DNA of 60,553 nt from a virus (IMGVR_UViG_3300025097_001925:1-60553), one strand, 5' to 3'. Positions 15,143 to 23,918 are shown, numbered from the stretch's first letter. Program-made: numbers and translations. Notes: generated by a model not told the origin, from the sequence alone.

Positions 15143-16619
15143 AACTCACCACCATATCTTTTCTATTATCTTTAAATTCGGATAAATTAACTTCTTGCCA
15201 AGCTCTTTGTCTTAAATCCTCTAATTCTTCTGGTGGTACTTCTGTATTTTTCATAGTCGCTTTAGTCCATTGCATTTTATCGGGGTTATAATTTTTTGGT
15301 AACCAACCCCTTTCTATACATTCATCAAACATTGGTGTACCTGGTAGTGGCATTGTTAAAAAGAAATTACTTGCATCTAACCCCCACTCCATACATTCCT
15401 TAGCAAACTTAATTGTTTTCAATATCTCACTCCTCGTTTCATCAGGATAGCCTATCATATAATTACCAACAACTCTAAGTCCGTACTTTTTACAACTTTC
15501 TATCAAACCCCTCACATTAGAATTATTAACATCCCATTTATTTGAAGCCCATTTCCTAATTATTCTATCATTAGCCGACTCAAAAGCTAATACAATATCT
15601 GTAAATCCAGTTTCTTTTAATAGTTCAATGACCTCTTCATCTGGTTCACCTTTCTTCAACAAATGAACTACGTTTACTCCATTAACGTCTAATATTTCTA
15701 AATCCATATCCATGACTTTGTTAAGTAATCTTATAGCCCGTCTTTTTTTACCAAATATAGAATCATCTTCTACAAATACCTGTTTTACACCCATCTCATC
15801 TTTTAATATTTTCAATTCCTCTATAACTCTATCATCTGACTTTATTCTAAATCTACCTATTTCTCCTGATATAGAACCTTTTACTTCATCTGCTATATGA
15901 CAATAACTACAATTAAACGGACAGCCAAGAGAAGTCATCATAGAAGCATACTTCAATTCTGTTCCCTCTTTAAAATGTCCACCGTGTGGTCTACCGACTT
16001 CCCAATATCTTTCATTTGGTAATAAATCCCAAGCTGGTAATGGTAGTTCATCCAAATCCCAAATTATATCTCCTATAGTATGTGTCTTGTGAATCCTGTC
16101 GTCTTCCATAAAAGCTACAAATGGTATATTACTATAATCCTTTGACCCCTTTTCAACTTTTCTAACAATATCTACTATTGTATGTTCCGCTTCTGATGTA
16201 CAAATAATATCTACACCTGCTTCTAAAAACTTTCTCATTCGTGCTCGAGCATTTACACCACCAGTCATGACAAACTTTTCAGGAAAGTATTTTTTTATTA
16301 GTTTTATTGTCTTCAACACTATGGTTTCTTGGTGTGAAAAGATAGATGTTATACCTATTATATCGTATTTATCTACCACTTCCATAATTCTATCGTCACT
16401 AACTCCAGTTCTTAACATTCCACTCGACAGTGGTGTTGATTTATAAAAAATATCATTTAAATTATCTTCATCATTTCCAACACAAGCATCATAAACATCA
16501 ACTTCAATATCATTTTCTCGTAATGCACCACCCAACATCGGGTAAGCTAATGAACCATTAGGTTTACACAAAGTTTCTGGCCAATTTTGTTCTGGTGGAT
16601 ATAACAATAGAACACTCAT
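15135..16619 (-). CDS. B12-binding-type radical SAM enzyme
   Basis: The N-terminal 140 residues form a cobalamin-binding-like Rossmann domain (LLYPPEQNWPETL at the start, DIIGITSIFSHQETIVLK), but no D-x-H-x2-G base-off histidine motif is visible. The radical SAM core begins with C233-PFN-C237-SY-C240, which binds the 4Fe-4S cluster, followed by the TIM-barrel strands VFVEDDSIFG, DIVLAFESAND and NYMIGYPDET. The C-terminal part matches the usual extension (FFLTMPLPGTPMFDE). Such enzymes methylate or rearrange unreactive carbons, including in sugars and antibiotics. In this context it may act on a sugar. The substrate is unknown. It overlaps its downstream neighbour by 8 nt. Confidence 0.9.
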   Translation of the reverse strand: MSVLLLYPPEQNWPETLCKPNGSLAYPMLGGALRENDIEVDVYDACVGNDEDNLNDIFYKSTPLSSGMLRTGVSDDRIMEVVDKYDIIGITSIFSHQETIVLKTIKLIKKYFPEKFVMTGGVNARARMRKFLEAGVDIICTSEAEHTIVDIVRKVEKGSKDYSNIPFVAFMEDDRIHKTHTIGDIIWDLDELPLPAWDLLPNERYWEVGRPHGGHFKEGTELKYASMMTSLGCPFNCSYCHIADEVKGSISGEIGRFRIKSDDRVIEELKILKDEMGVKQVFVEDDSIFGKKRRAIRLLNKVMDMDLEILDVNGVNVVHLLKKGEPDEEVIELLKETGFTDIVLAFESANDRIIRKWASNKWDVNNSNVRGLIESCKKYGLRVVGNYMIGYPDETRSEILKTIKFAKECMEWGLDASNFFLTMPLPGTPMFDECIERGWLPKNYNPDKMQWTKATMKNTEVPPEELEDLRQRAWQEVNLSEFKDNRKDMVVSYG

Positions 16620-16621
16620 AT

Positions 16622-17314
16622 TTACTTTTGCAGTAGTTTATTCATCTTATCTATGCTCATTGTTACATTATTAGGTATACTACCCTCTCTTCTTATATAA
16701 CACCATTCAACATCAAATTTTGTTTGTTTAGCTAAATCAGACATTGTTTTAACTTCCGTTCCAACATTATATATTCCATTAGCATTATTTTCTATAAGTT
16801 TAATATATAACCTACTCATTACTGAAACATAATCAAAATTACCTTTTTGATTTGCCCAAGCGTTACCATATGTAAACGGTTCTTTCTTATGTGTTCCTCT
16901 TAATAATAAAAAGTTTTTAGACTTTAATTGGATATGACTATCAGCTAATAACTTTGTATATCCATACCAATTTCTACAATGGACTGGGACATCTTCTTCT
17001 GAAGCATTTTCTTTACTGTGTGTATAAAGATAATCACTTGATATATGAATTAATTTTTTGTTATGAAAATTACATAGATGTACTAAATCGGCAACACCAG
17101 CATAATTAACGTTCCAGTGTCTATCTTTTTCTTCACTATATGTATCTGTATACGCTATACAATTTATTATTTCATTATATGATTCTAAATGATGTTCATA
17201 AGTAGAATAATCTGTAAAATCAATACCATCTTTTTTTCTACTAATATAATCCCAGTCAGTTTGTCTAACTAATTCAGAACCGAGTAGTCCATCCCCTAAA
17301 ATTAAATTTTTCAT
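16622..17314 (-). CDS. RmlD-like NAD-dependent sugar reductase/epimerase
   Basis: An extended short-chain dehydrogenase of the RmlD_sub_bind group: G-D-G-L-L-G near the N-terminus, INCIAYTDTYSEEKD (like the NAAAYTAVDKAE block of dTDP-4-dehydrorhamnose reductase), HISSDYLY, and catalytic N-W-Y-G-Y-T-K (Y-x3-K). At 230 aa it is shorter than RmlD (about 290). The nucleotide-binding motif G-D-G-L-L-G is shortened compared with G-x2-G-x2-G. It likely reduces a 4-keto sugar nucleotide. The ATG directly follows the stop of the interrupted ORF 17315-17407. Confidence 0.8.
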   Translation of the reverse strand: MKNLILGDGLLGSELVRQTDWDYISRKKDGIDFTDYSTYEHHLESYNEIINCIAYTDTYSEEKDRHWNVNYAGVADLVHLCNFHNKKLIHISSDYLYTHSKENASEEDVPVHCRNWYGYTKLLADSHIQLKSKNFLLLRGTHKKEPFTYGNAWANQKGNFDYVSVMSRLYIKLIENNANGIYNVGTEVKTMSDLAKQTKFDVEWCYIRREGSIPNNVTMSIDKMNKLLQK

Positions 17315-17407
17315 TTACATTTTGTCAAAATATTCGCCAATTACCATTTTAGTACCGGCGTGAACACTTTATGGATATTCGGTTGTATTGTATTCAAACA
17401 ATTTCAT
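17315..17407 (-). pseudogene. Short ORF interrupted by an in-frame TAA
   Basis: ATG 17407 overlaps the methyltransferase stop (ATGA), the usual operon junction. The frame reads MKLFEYNTTEYP, TAA, SVHAGTKMVIGEYFDKM, TAA 17315, and the next gene starts at once. Both ends therefore behave as real gene ends while the interior has a stop after 12 codons. It is probably the remnant of a gene with an internal deletion or nonsense change; the parent is not recognised. Confidence 0.5.
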
Positions 17408-18075
17408 CGTGTTGACTGACCCTTTTCATCCTTCTGTGTTTTAAAAGCATCTATAAGTTCCTCTTGACTAATATACCGAACATCTTCCTTTTTTTTCCAA
17501 TCCTTTTCCCACAAAGTATCCTTATCCAAAGCTTCTGGATTTCTTTTTCTTCCCTCTAAATTTAATGATACCTGTGTTCCACAGGTCTCTGCTTGAGAGA
17601 AGTCCCAAAAATCACTATGAATAGTTCTCTGATAAAGCCAAGGGTGTACAGCTGTTAATCCAGAAATTTCCATAAGATATTTCAATGACCTTTCATCAAA
17701 AATACAATAATGAAATTCATACTTATATGTTTGACCACCAATAATAGGTCCAATTATATTCTCAATTAAACCCGTGTCTTGATATATCTTTATAGCGTTC
17801 TCAAAAGATGGAACTGATATTCTTACCATACCCTCTATCTTAGTAACTCGTACCCATTCACTCAAAACATCCTTAACTTCATTTCTTGGATAGTGTTCTA
17901 ATACGTGAGAAGCATACACCATATCAAAAGTTTCATCTTTAAACTTAGATAAATCGCTCGTATCAGTAACATGGTCAACTCCTTCTCTTTCTGTTATATC
18001 TAAATTTTCAAATGGTTTTGGTAGTATATTCTCACCACAACCAACGTGAAGATATCTAACATTATGTTTTTTCAA
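17404..18075 (-). CDS. SAM-dependent methyltransferase (Methyltransf_11)
   Basis: The class I methyltransferase motif I is YLHVGCGENILPKPF (residues 8-22), then LDITEREGVDHVTD with the acidic ribose-binding residue, and motif IV FDMVYASHVLEHYPRNEV. A long C-terminal tail follows. This type commonly acts on small molecules or glycans. Start is TTG 18075, well supported by GGAGG about 8 nt upstream that itself lies in the last codons of the preceding gene. Confidence 0.85.
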   Translation of the reverse strand: MKKHNVRYLHVGCGENILPKPFENLDITEREGVDHVTDTSDLSKFKDETFDMVYASHVLEHYPRNEVKDVLSEWVRVTKIEGMVRISVPSFENAIKIYQDTGLIENIIGPIIGGQTYKYEFHYCIFDERSLKYLMEISGLTAVHPWLYQRTIHSDFWDFSQAETCGTQVSLNLEGRKRNPEALDKDTLWEKDWKKKEDVRYISQEELIDAFKTQKDEKGQSTR

Positions 18076-18978
18076 TTAATTTTCCTCCAAATATTTACCA
18101 GCTTCTCTGAGCCATTCTTCTAATTTATCATTACCTCTATAAGCTCCTCTTGTTTGATGAAAAAAGAAAGGTTTATCAACCAACCAAGCTTGTTCTCCAT
18201 AAGGAATATTAACTACGTGTTCTTTTGGTGAGACATGAAAAGATTCTGTTTCTTTTTTACCTATACCATATTTCTTTCTCATACGTTCAGTCCAGTAAGA
18301 ATTCTGTAAAATCAAAAATTTCTCATTCACAGCTTGTGCATATAAAGTTATATTTCCCCATAAGTCACGATAACTACAATCTGGATACATATTATGTCGT
18401 TCCATATTATGTCTTTTCATTAACCAAAACATAGGTCTCGCCATACCTAACTGTGGTTCATGGTCTTTAGCTTCTTTGAAAAGAGTACCAGGATCCCACC
18501 TATTAGAAATAAAGAAATACTTCTCAGCTAATTCTAAAACAGGGTGCCCCCATTTAGTCAAAAATATAGCATCATTATCTAGAGCACATATATACTGTCT
18601 ACTACCAGCTGTCAATCCCACAGCATAACCCCATTCACCATATTTACTACCAGCTACAACATGACAACCATCCATCCAACCAATCCATTCCATACCACCC
18701 TGTCTAAATGTACCATCACCACCAACGTGAGTAGTTGCAGATTGATTAACTCCATCAAGAACAACTACTTTATCATCATCTCCAAATATTTCATTTAATT
18801 CTTTCCGTTCCTTTTCCAAATCAATATAATTATTTACTATATAAATGGTATAATCTACATCACTCACATACTTATGAATACTTTTAACTAACAATTCCGT
18901 ATAAGCTGGTTTACAATGACTTATACACACAAAGTCTATACCAGAATCATATGGTACAGTTCTTCCTTCTTGACTCAC
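18076..18978 (-). CDS. Family 2-like glycosyltransferase, paralog group member
   Basis: A 300-aa GT-A protein related to 13456-14226 and 14219-15142. It has IDFVCISHCKPAYTELLVKSI, ICALDNDAIFLTKWG (metal motif DND), the block NMYPDCSYRDLWGNITLY and the C-terminal YGEQAWLVDKPFFFHQTRG. GTG 18978 overlaps the upstream stop (GTGA). The three paralogs suggest local duplication and divergence to make consecutive linkages. Confidence 0.82.
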   Translation of the reverse strand: MSQEGRTVPYDSGIDFVCISHCKPAYTELLVKSIHKYVSDVDYTIYIVNNYIDLEKERKELNEIFGDDDKVVVLDGVNQSATTHVGGDGTFRQGGMEWIGWMDGCHVVAGSKYGEWGYAVGLTAGSRQYICALDNDAIFLTKWGHPVLELAEKYFFISNRWDPGTLFKEAKDHEPQLGMARPMFWLMKRHNMERHNMYPDCSYRDLWGNITLYAQAVNEKFLILQNSYWTERMRKKYGIGKKETESFHVSPKEHVVNIPYGEQAWLVDKPFFFHQTRGAYRGNDKLEEWLREAGKYLEEN

Positions 18979-19844
18979 GATGTAAACCTTACTACCATTT
19001 CTCTAATACCTTCTTCTATTGAAGTAAATTCAAAATCTGGTAAATAACTCATTAATTTACTATTATTACATATCTTCACTGACTCTCCAATATCTTTATC
19101 ACTTAACCATTCGATTTTACCTTCATATTTCATATACTCCACAATCAATTCTACAATTTCTTTTACTGTACTTACATAACCACTCGCTAATATTATTGGT
19201 TCAATAGAATTATACTCACTCATCATCCAATCAACTATTTTCTTCAAATCTTTTACATATAAAAAATCTCTTATTGGACTACCATCTCCATCAATTTCAA
19301 TAACATTCCTACCCTCTACTTTAGCTTTATATATTTTAGATATTAAAATTGATATAACTCCATTATCTACTGGGCTATTCGGGCCATAAATATTTGTTAA
19401 TATAGGTACAATACAGTTAATATCATATTGAGTTTTATAAGCATTAGCCATAACATGAAGCATTCTATTCTTATAACCATCAGTATAACAATTATCAGAA
19501 GGTTCACCACTAAAAAGTTTTCTTTCTTCAAGTACGTGAGCATCAGAATATAATGCGTTTATAGATGAAAATGTCAAAATATTTTTTACTCCTACCTTAG
19601 AAGCAGCATTAAAAACATTCATATTAATTAACATATTATCATAAAAGTGGTCGGCTCTCTCTGTTTTCATACCAATATAATTTTTTTGTTTGGCAGCACA
19701 ATGAATCAATGTATCTGGTCTATACTTTTTGAAACAATCAATAGTTTGTTCCAAATCCATCAAGTCTACATCCTTTGATGAAAGTTTTACATCACCCCTC
19801 AAATGAGAACCAATAAAACCAGTACCACCTGTTATTAAAATCAT
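18975..19844 (-). CDS. GDP-fucose synthase-like epimerase, catalytic Lys altered
   Basis: An extended short-chain dehydrogenase with G-G-T-G-F-I-G near the N-terminus, HCAAKQKNYIGMKTERADHFYDNMLINMNVF (the GDP-L-fucose synthase pattern) and TFSSINALY with the catalytic-type Ser. The Tyr-x3-Lys pair is not intact: aligned on the Fcl motif P-Y-A-I-A-K, this protein has G-Y-K-N-R-M, so the Lys position is Met. The substrate-binding part (DGDGSPIRDFLYVKDL) is normal. It may be a changed or slow epimerase. With Gmd it could complete a GDP-sugar route, but this is inference. Confidence 0.75.
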   Translation of the reverse strand: MILITGGTGFIGSHLRGDVKLSSKDVDLMDLEQTIDCFKKYRPDTLIHCAAKQKNYIGMKTERADHFYDNMLINMNVFNAASKVGVKNILTFSSINALYSDAHVLEERKLFSGEPSDNCYTDGYKNRMLHVMANAYKTQYDINCIVPILTNIYGPNSPVDNGVISILISKIYKAKVEGRNVIEIDGDGSPIRDFLYVKDLKKIVDWMMSEYNSIEPIILASGYVSTVKEIVELIVEYMKYEGKIEWLSDKDIGESVKICNNSKLMSYLPDFEFTSIEEGIREMVVRFTS

Positions 19845-21010
19845 ATTATATGCTCCTCATCAAAATATTTATTTACCCAATAAATAACATAATCTATATC
19901 TTTTTCTGTCATTCTATTCTGACAAGGTAAACTAATCAATTTCAACCACTCAGTATCTGCGACAGGATATTTTCTACCCTGTGTAAGAATATCATATTTG
20001 TGTAACGGTTTGAAATGTACAGAAGTATGTATATTTTTGTCAGCTAAATAATCTATTAAAGTATCTCTACCTTGATAATGGTTACTAAATCCTGAACCAT
20101 CGGGAGCTCTATTCGTAATAAGTTTTTCTTCTTTAGGAACTCTAGCACAATAATATTGTACAGTATCAGACCACTCTGGAGTTTCGACAAAAGGATGTAA
20201 TTCATTATTATATCTTTCCTGTATATGTCTACGAAACTCTAAATTTTTTGGAAGTTTTTTCATTTGTTCTAAACAAATGGCTGCCATAATATCAATCATA
20301 TAATACTTGTAACCAAGAATATCCACTTGATAGTCCCAGGCATATCCAGGTTTACCACTTTGACCTTGAGTTCTACTCCAAGTTGAAGATACACCAAACC
20401 AAGTCATTTCTCTACACTTATCAGCCAACTCTTTATCATTTGTAGTAATCATCCCACCATCTCCACAAGGCATTGTCTTTACTGCTTGAAATGACCATAC
20501 AGCTACGTCCCCACTTAAACCAGCTCCCTCTGTATAACAACTATGAGCACAATCTTCTATAATAAATCCACCAAACACTTTCCGTAACCCTTCATAATCA
20601 CAAGGAATACCAGCCATATTTACCGCTATAAGAGCCTCACTATCGGGTTTCTTCCACTTTTCAACTTCCTCTGGTGTCATACACAAAGTTCTTCTATCCA
20701 CATCTACAATATTAGAAGTACAATCATTCCACAGTGGTATAACAGCTGTAGCTATAAAAGATATAGTAGGATTTATAACATCAACTCCTTTGAAGCCAAG
20801 AGCTTTCATTACCAAATCTTGTCCGTGAGAATTACTTGTAACCGCTACAGCGTATTTGTGACCAACCATCTCGGCGAACCTCTCTTCAAACTCCTGTACC
20901 TTCGGTCCTTTTCCCCACCAACCACTTTCTATAACTTCTTGAAGAGCTTTTAGTTCTTCATCACCACCCGAAGGTCCGAGTACTGGTAATATGTTTTCTC
21001 TAATTTCCAT
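19841..21010 (-). CDS. DegT/DnrJ/EryC1/StrS aminotransferase
   Basis: A PLP-dependent sugar aminotransferase that turns a keto group on a nucleotide sugar into an amino group. Family features are GKGPKVQEFEERFAEMVGHKYAVAVTSNSHG, DVINPTISFIATA, IIEDCAHSCYTEG with the PLP-ring Asp, and the Schiff-base Lys178 in S-F-Q-A-V-K-T-M-P-C-G-D-G-G. At 389 aa it has typical length. A possible partner is the keto sugar made by Gmd (as in perosamine synthesis) or by the RmlB-like dehydratase. Confidence 0.93.
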   Translation of the reverse strand: MEIRENILPVLGPSGGDEELKALQEVIESGWWGKGPKVQEFEERFAEMVGHKYAVAVTSNSHGQDLVMKALGFKGVDVINPTISFIATAVIPLWNDCTSNIVDVDRRTLCMTPEEVEKWKKPDSEALIAVNMAGIPCDYEGLRKVFGGFIIEDCAHSCYTEGAGLSGDVAVWSFQAVKTMPCGDGGMITTNDKELADKCREMTWFGVSSTWSRTQGQSGKPGYAWDYQVDILGYKYYMIDIMAAICLEQMKKLPKNLEFRRHIQERYNNELHPFVETPEWSDTVQYYCARVPKEEKLITNRAPDGSGFSNHYQGRDTLIDYLADKNIHTSVHFKPLHKYDILTQGRKYPVADTEWLKLISLPCQNRMTEKDIDYVIYWVNKYFDEEHII

Positions 21011-21012
21011 TA

Positions 21013-21654
21013 TTAAACCTTTATAACTTTAACATTCTCCAAATTTGGATTAAAAGTTGAGTGTGTATATATATTAAATAGTGTATAAGGATTGAAGACT
21101 ATAAAGTTTTTTAAGAATGCCCTCATCTTAAGTGAATCCTCTCCTCTTCTAATTGCCACTTCGTCACTCGGAAATTCCTTACCATAAGCATACGCTGTTT
21201 CATAAAAATCAAGTCCTATAATATGAACTTCCGTTACATTACATTCTAAGGTAGCATAAGCTACACTTGCTACGCCTGAAGTTGGATAACAAAATGCATA
21301 TCTAGGATTGTTTGTTATCATATAGTTTTTATGTGTGTCATCCAATACCCTTGTAGGTATATAACCATTCCTACCTTCAATTTTTGGTGGAGGCCCAGGT
21401 ATAGTTTCTTTCAAATATGGTAATACAAACTCCACTACATTAAATTTTTTATAGTGTCCTCTTTCTATCATTAATTTAGGTTCATCAGGTACTAAACTTA
21501 AAACTTGAGTTAACTCTTTATCTATTAGTCGAGAAGAAATGGTTTCATTTTCAAGTTCATCCCCAAATCTATTCACTATGATATATTTATCAACTTCTGG
21601 AACTCTATCAATATGAGCTAATGAAGTTCCTCTACATAAAACTGCTACACTCAC
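21013..21654 (-). CDS. GT42 (CstII)-like sialyltransferase
   Basis: This 213-aa protein resembles family 42 sialyltransferases. Its start AVLCRGTSLAHID (3-16) is like the CMP-binding G-N-G-P-S-L of Campylobacter CstII. The block PTSGVASVAYATL...TEVHIIGLDFYE (124-152) matches CstII T-S-G-V...E-I-Y-L-S-G-I-D-F-Y very well, and a His (H198, in YTHSTF) occurs where a catalytic His is expected later. It would use a CMP-activated nonulosonic acid as donor. NeuB-like and cytidylyltransferase genes upstream in the same block can supply it. It has no membrane segment. The match is by eye. Confidence 0.72.
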   Translation of the reverse strand: MSVAVLCRGTSLAHIDRVPEVDKYIIVNRFGDELENETISSRLIDKELTQVLSLVPDEPKLMIERGHYKKFNVVEFVLPYLKETIPGPPPKIEGRNGYIPTRVLDDTHKNYMITNNPRYAFCYPTSGVASVAYATLECNVTEVHIIGLDFYETAYAYGKEFPSDEVAIRRGEDSLKMRAFLKNFIVFNPYTLFNIYTHSTFNPNLENVKVIKV

Positions 21655-22367
21655 AAATCTTTATTTACCTTCAATATAACTCTTAAAAACCCTTCTTTCC
21701 CAGCTATGTCTCCGTATCTTGGTTTATTATCTGGAATAAAATCTATATCTTTTTCTATAACTTCAAACCTATCTTCTCTTGTAAACAATTCTATCCATTT
21801 TAATGACGAAAACTGAGACTTATGTAACTCTAAACCCCTTAAAGTCTTATATCTACTAGCCGCGTGGTTTAAATCATCCCTATTAGCTTCCCGCTGTAAA
21901 GCTATAGATAACACCAAATAGTGAGTTGCTACTCTATAAAATTCTTCTATTACTTTATCAACTTCTCTTGGTCTAATATGTTCTATTGTATCTGTAGAAA
22001 ATATTATATGAAATGAATTATCTTCAAATGGTATAGTAACCGCCGAACCAGTTACACAAGTAGTTAAACGTCTTTTTTCACAATATTCTATAGCTCTCGG
22101 TGCGGGGTCTATTCCCCAAGCATCGTAACCCATTCTACATAACGAATCAACGGCTGTTCCGTTAGAACATCCTACATCCAATAAAGTTACAGAACCACTT
22201 GGTGAGTATATTGACCCCGACTCTACACTATTTTTAAAATCTAATATAGTATCTGTTTGCATTTCACCTCTTATAATGGGAAGTGAACAACACGTATCTT
22301 TATCGTGGTAACTACTACCTTTATATAACTTATTATATGTTACTCTGTACCAATCGTATTTAGGCAT
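21651..22367 (-). CDS. SAM-dependent methyltransferase (Methyltransf_11)
   Basis: Class I methyltransferase with motif I LLDVGCSNGTAVDSL (about 62-76), the acidic GIDPAPRAIEYCEK, and motif IV FHIIFSTDTIEHIRP. It is located between the sialyltransferase-like and NeuB-like genes, so it may methylate the nonulosonic acid or its precursor, but nothing in the sequence fixes the substrate. It overlaps the NeuB-like gene by 8 nt. Confidence 0.85.
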   Translation of the reverse strand: MPKYDWYRVTYNKLYKGSSYHDKDTCCSLPIIRGEMQTDTILDFKNSVESGSIYSPSGSVTLLDVGCSNGTAVDSLCRMGYDAWGIDPAPRAIEYCEKRRLTTCVTGSAVTIPFEDNSFHIIFSTDTIEHIRPREVDKVIEEFYRVATHYLVLSIALQREANRDDLNHAASRYKTLRGLELHKSQFSSLKWIELFTREDRFEVIEKDIDFIPDNKPRYGDIAGKEGFLRVILKVNKDL

Positions 22368-23244
22368 TTGGTCTCAATTTCTCCCGAACTTTAATTTCAC
22401 TATCTGTTACTATTTTTTTATCTGTACCCAACATATCCAACACCTTATCACATCTCTTTCTCAACATATCCATAGCAAACACCTCTAAACTTGAACTATG
22501 GTCTGTTCCCCACATACTATGGTCTAATGTTATATGTCTTTCAATTACTCTGGCCCCTAACGTAATAGCTATAAGTGGTGGTTCTAAGTATTTCTCATGA
22601 CCAGAATAACCTACTGGACAATGATATCTATCTTGTAATGTATTAATAACTCGTAAATTCAATTCATTCTCAGGAGCTGGGTATGTAGAATTACAATGTA
22701 ATAACATAAAATCATGATGAAAATAATCCCTAAGTGCGTAATAAACATAACCACCTTTCAATGTTTCAACGGTTTTGTCGATTTCCTCTAAGGTACTCAT
22801 ACCAGTACTCAAAATTAAAAACTTTCCAGTTTCAGTCGCAGCATTAATTAAATCTAAATCTGTAAGTAAAGCCGATGGTATTTTAATAAAAGGAACATCA
22901 TACTGACTCATAAACTCTAAACTATCCATATCCCAAACCGATGCTGTCCAATCTATAGATTTCTCTTTACAGTACTTATCTATATAATCATACTCTTCCT
23001 TACCAAACTCAACTCTATGTTTATATTCAAGATAAGTCATAGTTCCCCAAGGTGTCTCTCTCATAACTCCCTTTTGTTTCTCAGGAATACAAACATCTGG
23101 ATTTCTCTTTTGAAACTTTACACAATCCCAATTACTCGCAAAAGAAGCATCAATAAGTTTCTTAGCTATTTGTAAATCACCATTATGATTTATACCTACC
23201 TCAGCTATAAAATAAGGTTCATCTAAGTTATAAAAATCTACCAT
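22360..23244 (-). CDS. NeuB/SpsE-like nonulosonic acid synthase without SAF domain
   Basis: The TIM-barrel enzyme condenses phosphoenolpyruvate with an N-acyl hexosamine to form a nine-carbon sialic-acid-like sugar. It shows FIAEVGINHNGD at the N-terminus, VKFQKRNPD, WTASVWDMDSLEFM, VPFIKIPSALL, LILSTGMST and HCNSTYPAPENELNL, VGYSGHEKYLE and ITLGARVIERHITLD. The protein ends with EIKVREKLRPNA, where bacterial NeuB proteins (about 345 aa) continue into a C-terminal SAF antifreeze-like domain of about 60 residues. ATG 23244 is used because the extension to 23253 starts with TTG. It overlaps both neighbours. Confidence 0.92.
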   Translation of the reverse strand: MVDFYNLDEPYFIAEVGINHNGDLQIAKKLIDASFASNWDCVKFQKRNPDVCIPEKQKGVMRETPWGTMTYLEYKHRVEFGKEEYDYIDKYCKEKSIDWTASVWDMDSLEFMSQYDVPFIKIPSALLTDLDLINAATETGKFLILSTGMSTLEEIDKTVETLKGGYVYYALRDYFHHDFMLLHCNSTYPAPENELNLRVINTLQDRYHCPVGYSGHEKYLEPPLIAITLGARVIERHITLDHSMWGTDHSSSLEVFAMDMLRKRCDKVLDMLGTDKKIVTDSEIKVREKLRPNA

Positions 23245-23918
23245 GCTGTCCAACCCCCATCCACCGTAAAAGTAGTTCCTGTTGTATATGTAGAATTTTC
23301 AGAACACAAGTAATCTAATAAACCATTTAATTCATTAACTTTCATCATTCTACCTAAAGGAACTCTTTCACTATACCTTTCTTTAAATTCTTTTGTCTGA
23401 TTAAATTCTACTCCACCAGGAATAACACAATTCACTCTAAAGTGGGGAGCTAAGTGTGTAGCCAAATGTCTTGTAAGTTGTATAACTCCAGCCTTAGACA
23501 CTCCGTAACCTATATGTTTCTCTTCACCCCCACCATAAAGTCTTTTATCTGGTGATACCACACCATAATGAGATGAAAAGTTAACTATAGTTCCCTGTGC
23601 ATTCATAAGAGCAAACTGTCTACATACAGAAAACAATGTTGTTAAGTTCGCTCGTAAATAATCATCAAAACTTTTTAAATCAATACTATACAAACTCGTA
23701 GAAGTTTTTTCATCTGTAATATGATGTTGTAATGCAAACAAATTAATAACATATTTCACAGGATTTTCCATGAACCATTCCTTAACAAAATTCTCATCTG
23801 TTAAATCGTGTCCCAACTTCAAGTCCAATCTAAATACTTCATCACCATTACGTTCAAAATAAGAAGATACCTCTCTACCAATTAAACCTTCAGAACCAGT
23901 TATTACTATCTTTCTCAT
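23238..23918 (-). CDS. Short-chain dehydrogenase (PtmA-like)
   Basis: A classical SDR: ITGSEGLIGREVSSYF (NAD(P) motif), LTDEN, INLFALQHH, IVNFSSHYGVVSPDKRLYGGGEE, the catalytic Y-G-V-S-K-A-G, and the end CVIPGGVEF plus TGTTFTVDGGW. PtmA-type SDRs are found in legionaminic-acid loci next to a CMP-sugar synthase, which matches this position between NeuB-like and cytidylyltransferase genes. The likely role is reduction or oxidation of the sugar intermediate; exact substrate unknown. Confidence 0.88.
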   Translation of the reverse strand: MRKIVITGSEGLIGREVSSYFERNGDEVFRLDLKLGHDLTDENFVKEWFMENPVKYVINLFALQHHITDEKTSTSLYSIDLKSFDDYLRANLTTLFSVCRQFALMNAQGTIVNFSSHYGVVSPDKRLYGGGEEKHIGYGVSKAGVIQLTRHLATHLAPHFRVNCVIPGGVEFNQTKEFKERYSERVPLGRMMKVNELNGLLDYLCSENSTYTTGTTFTVDGGWTAW

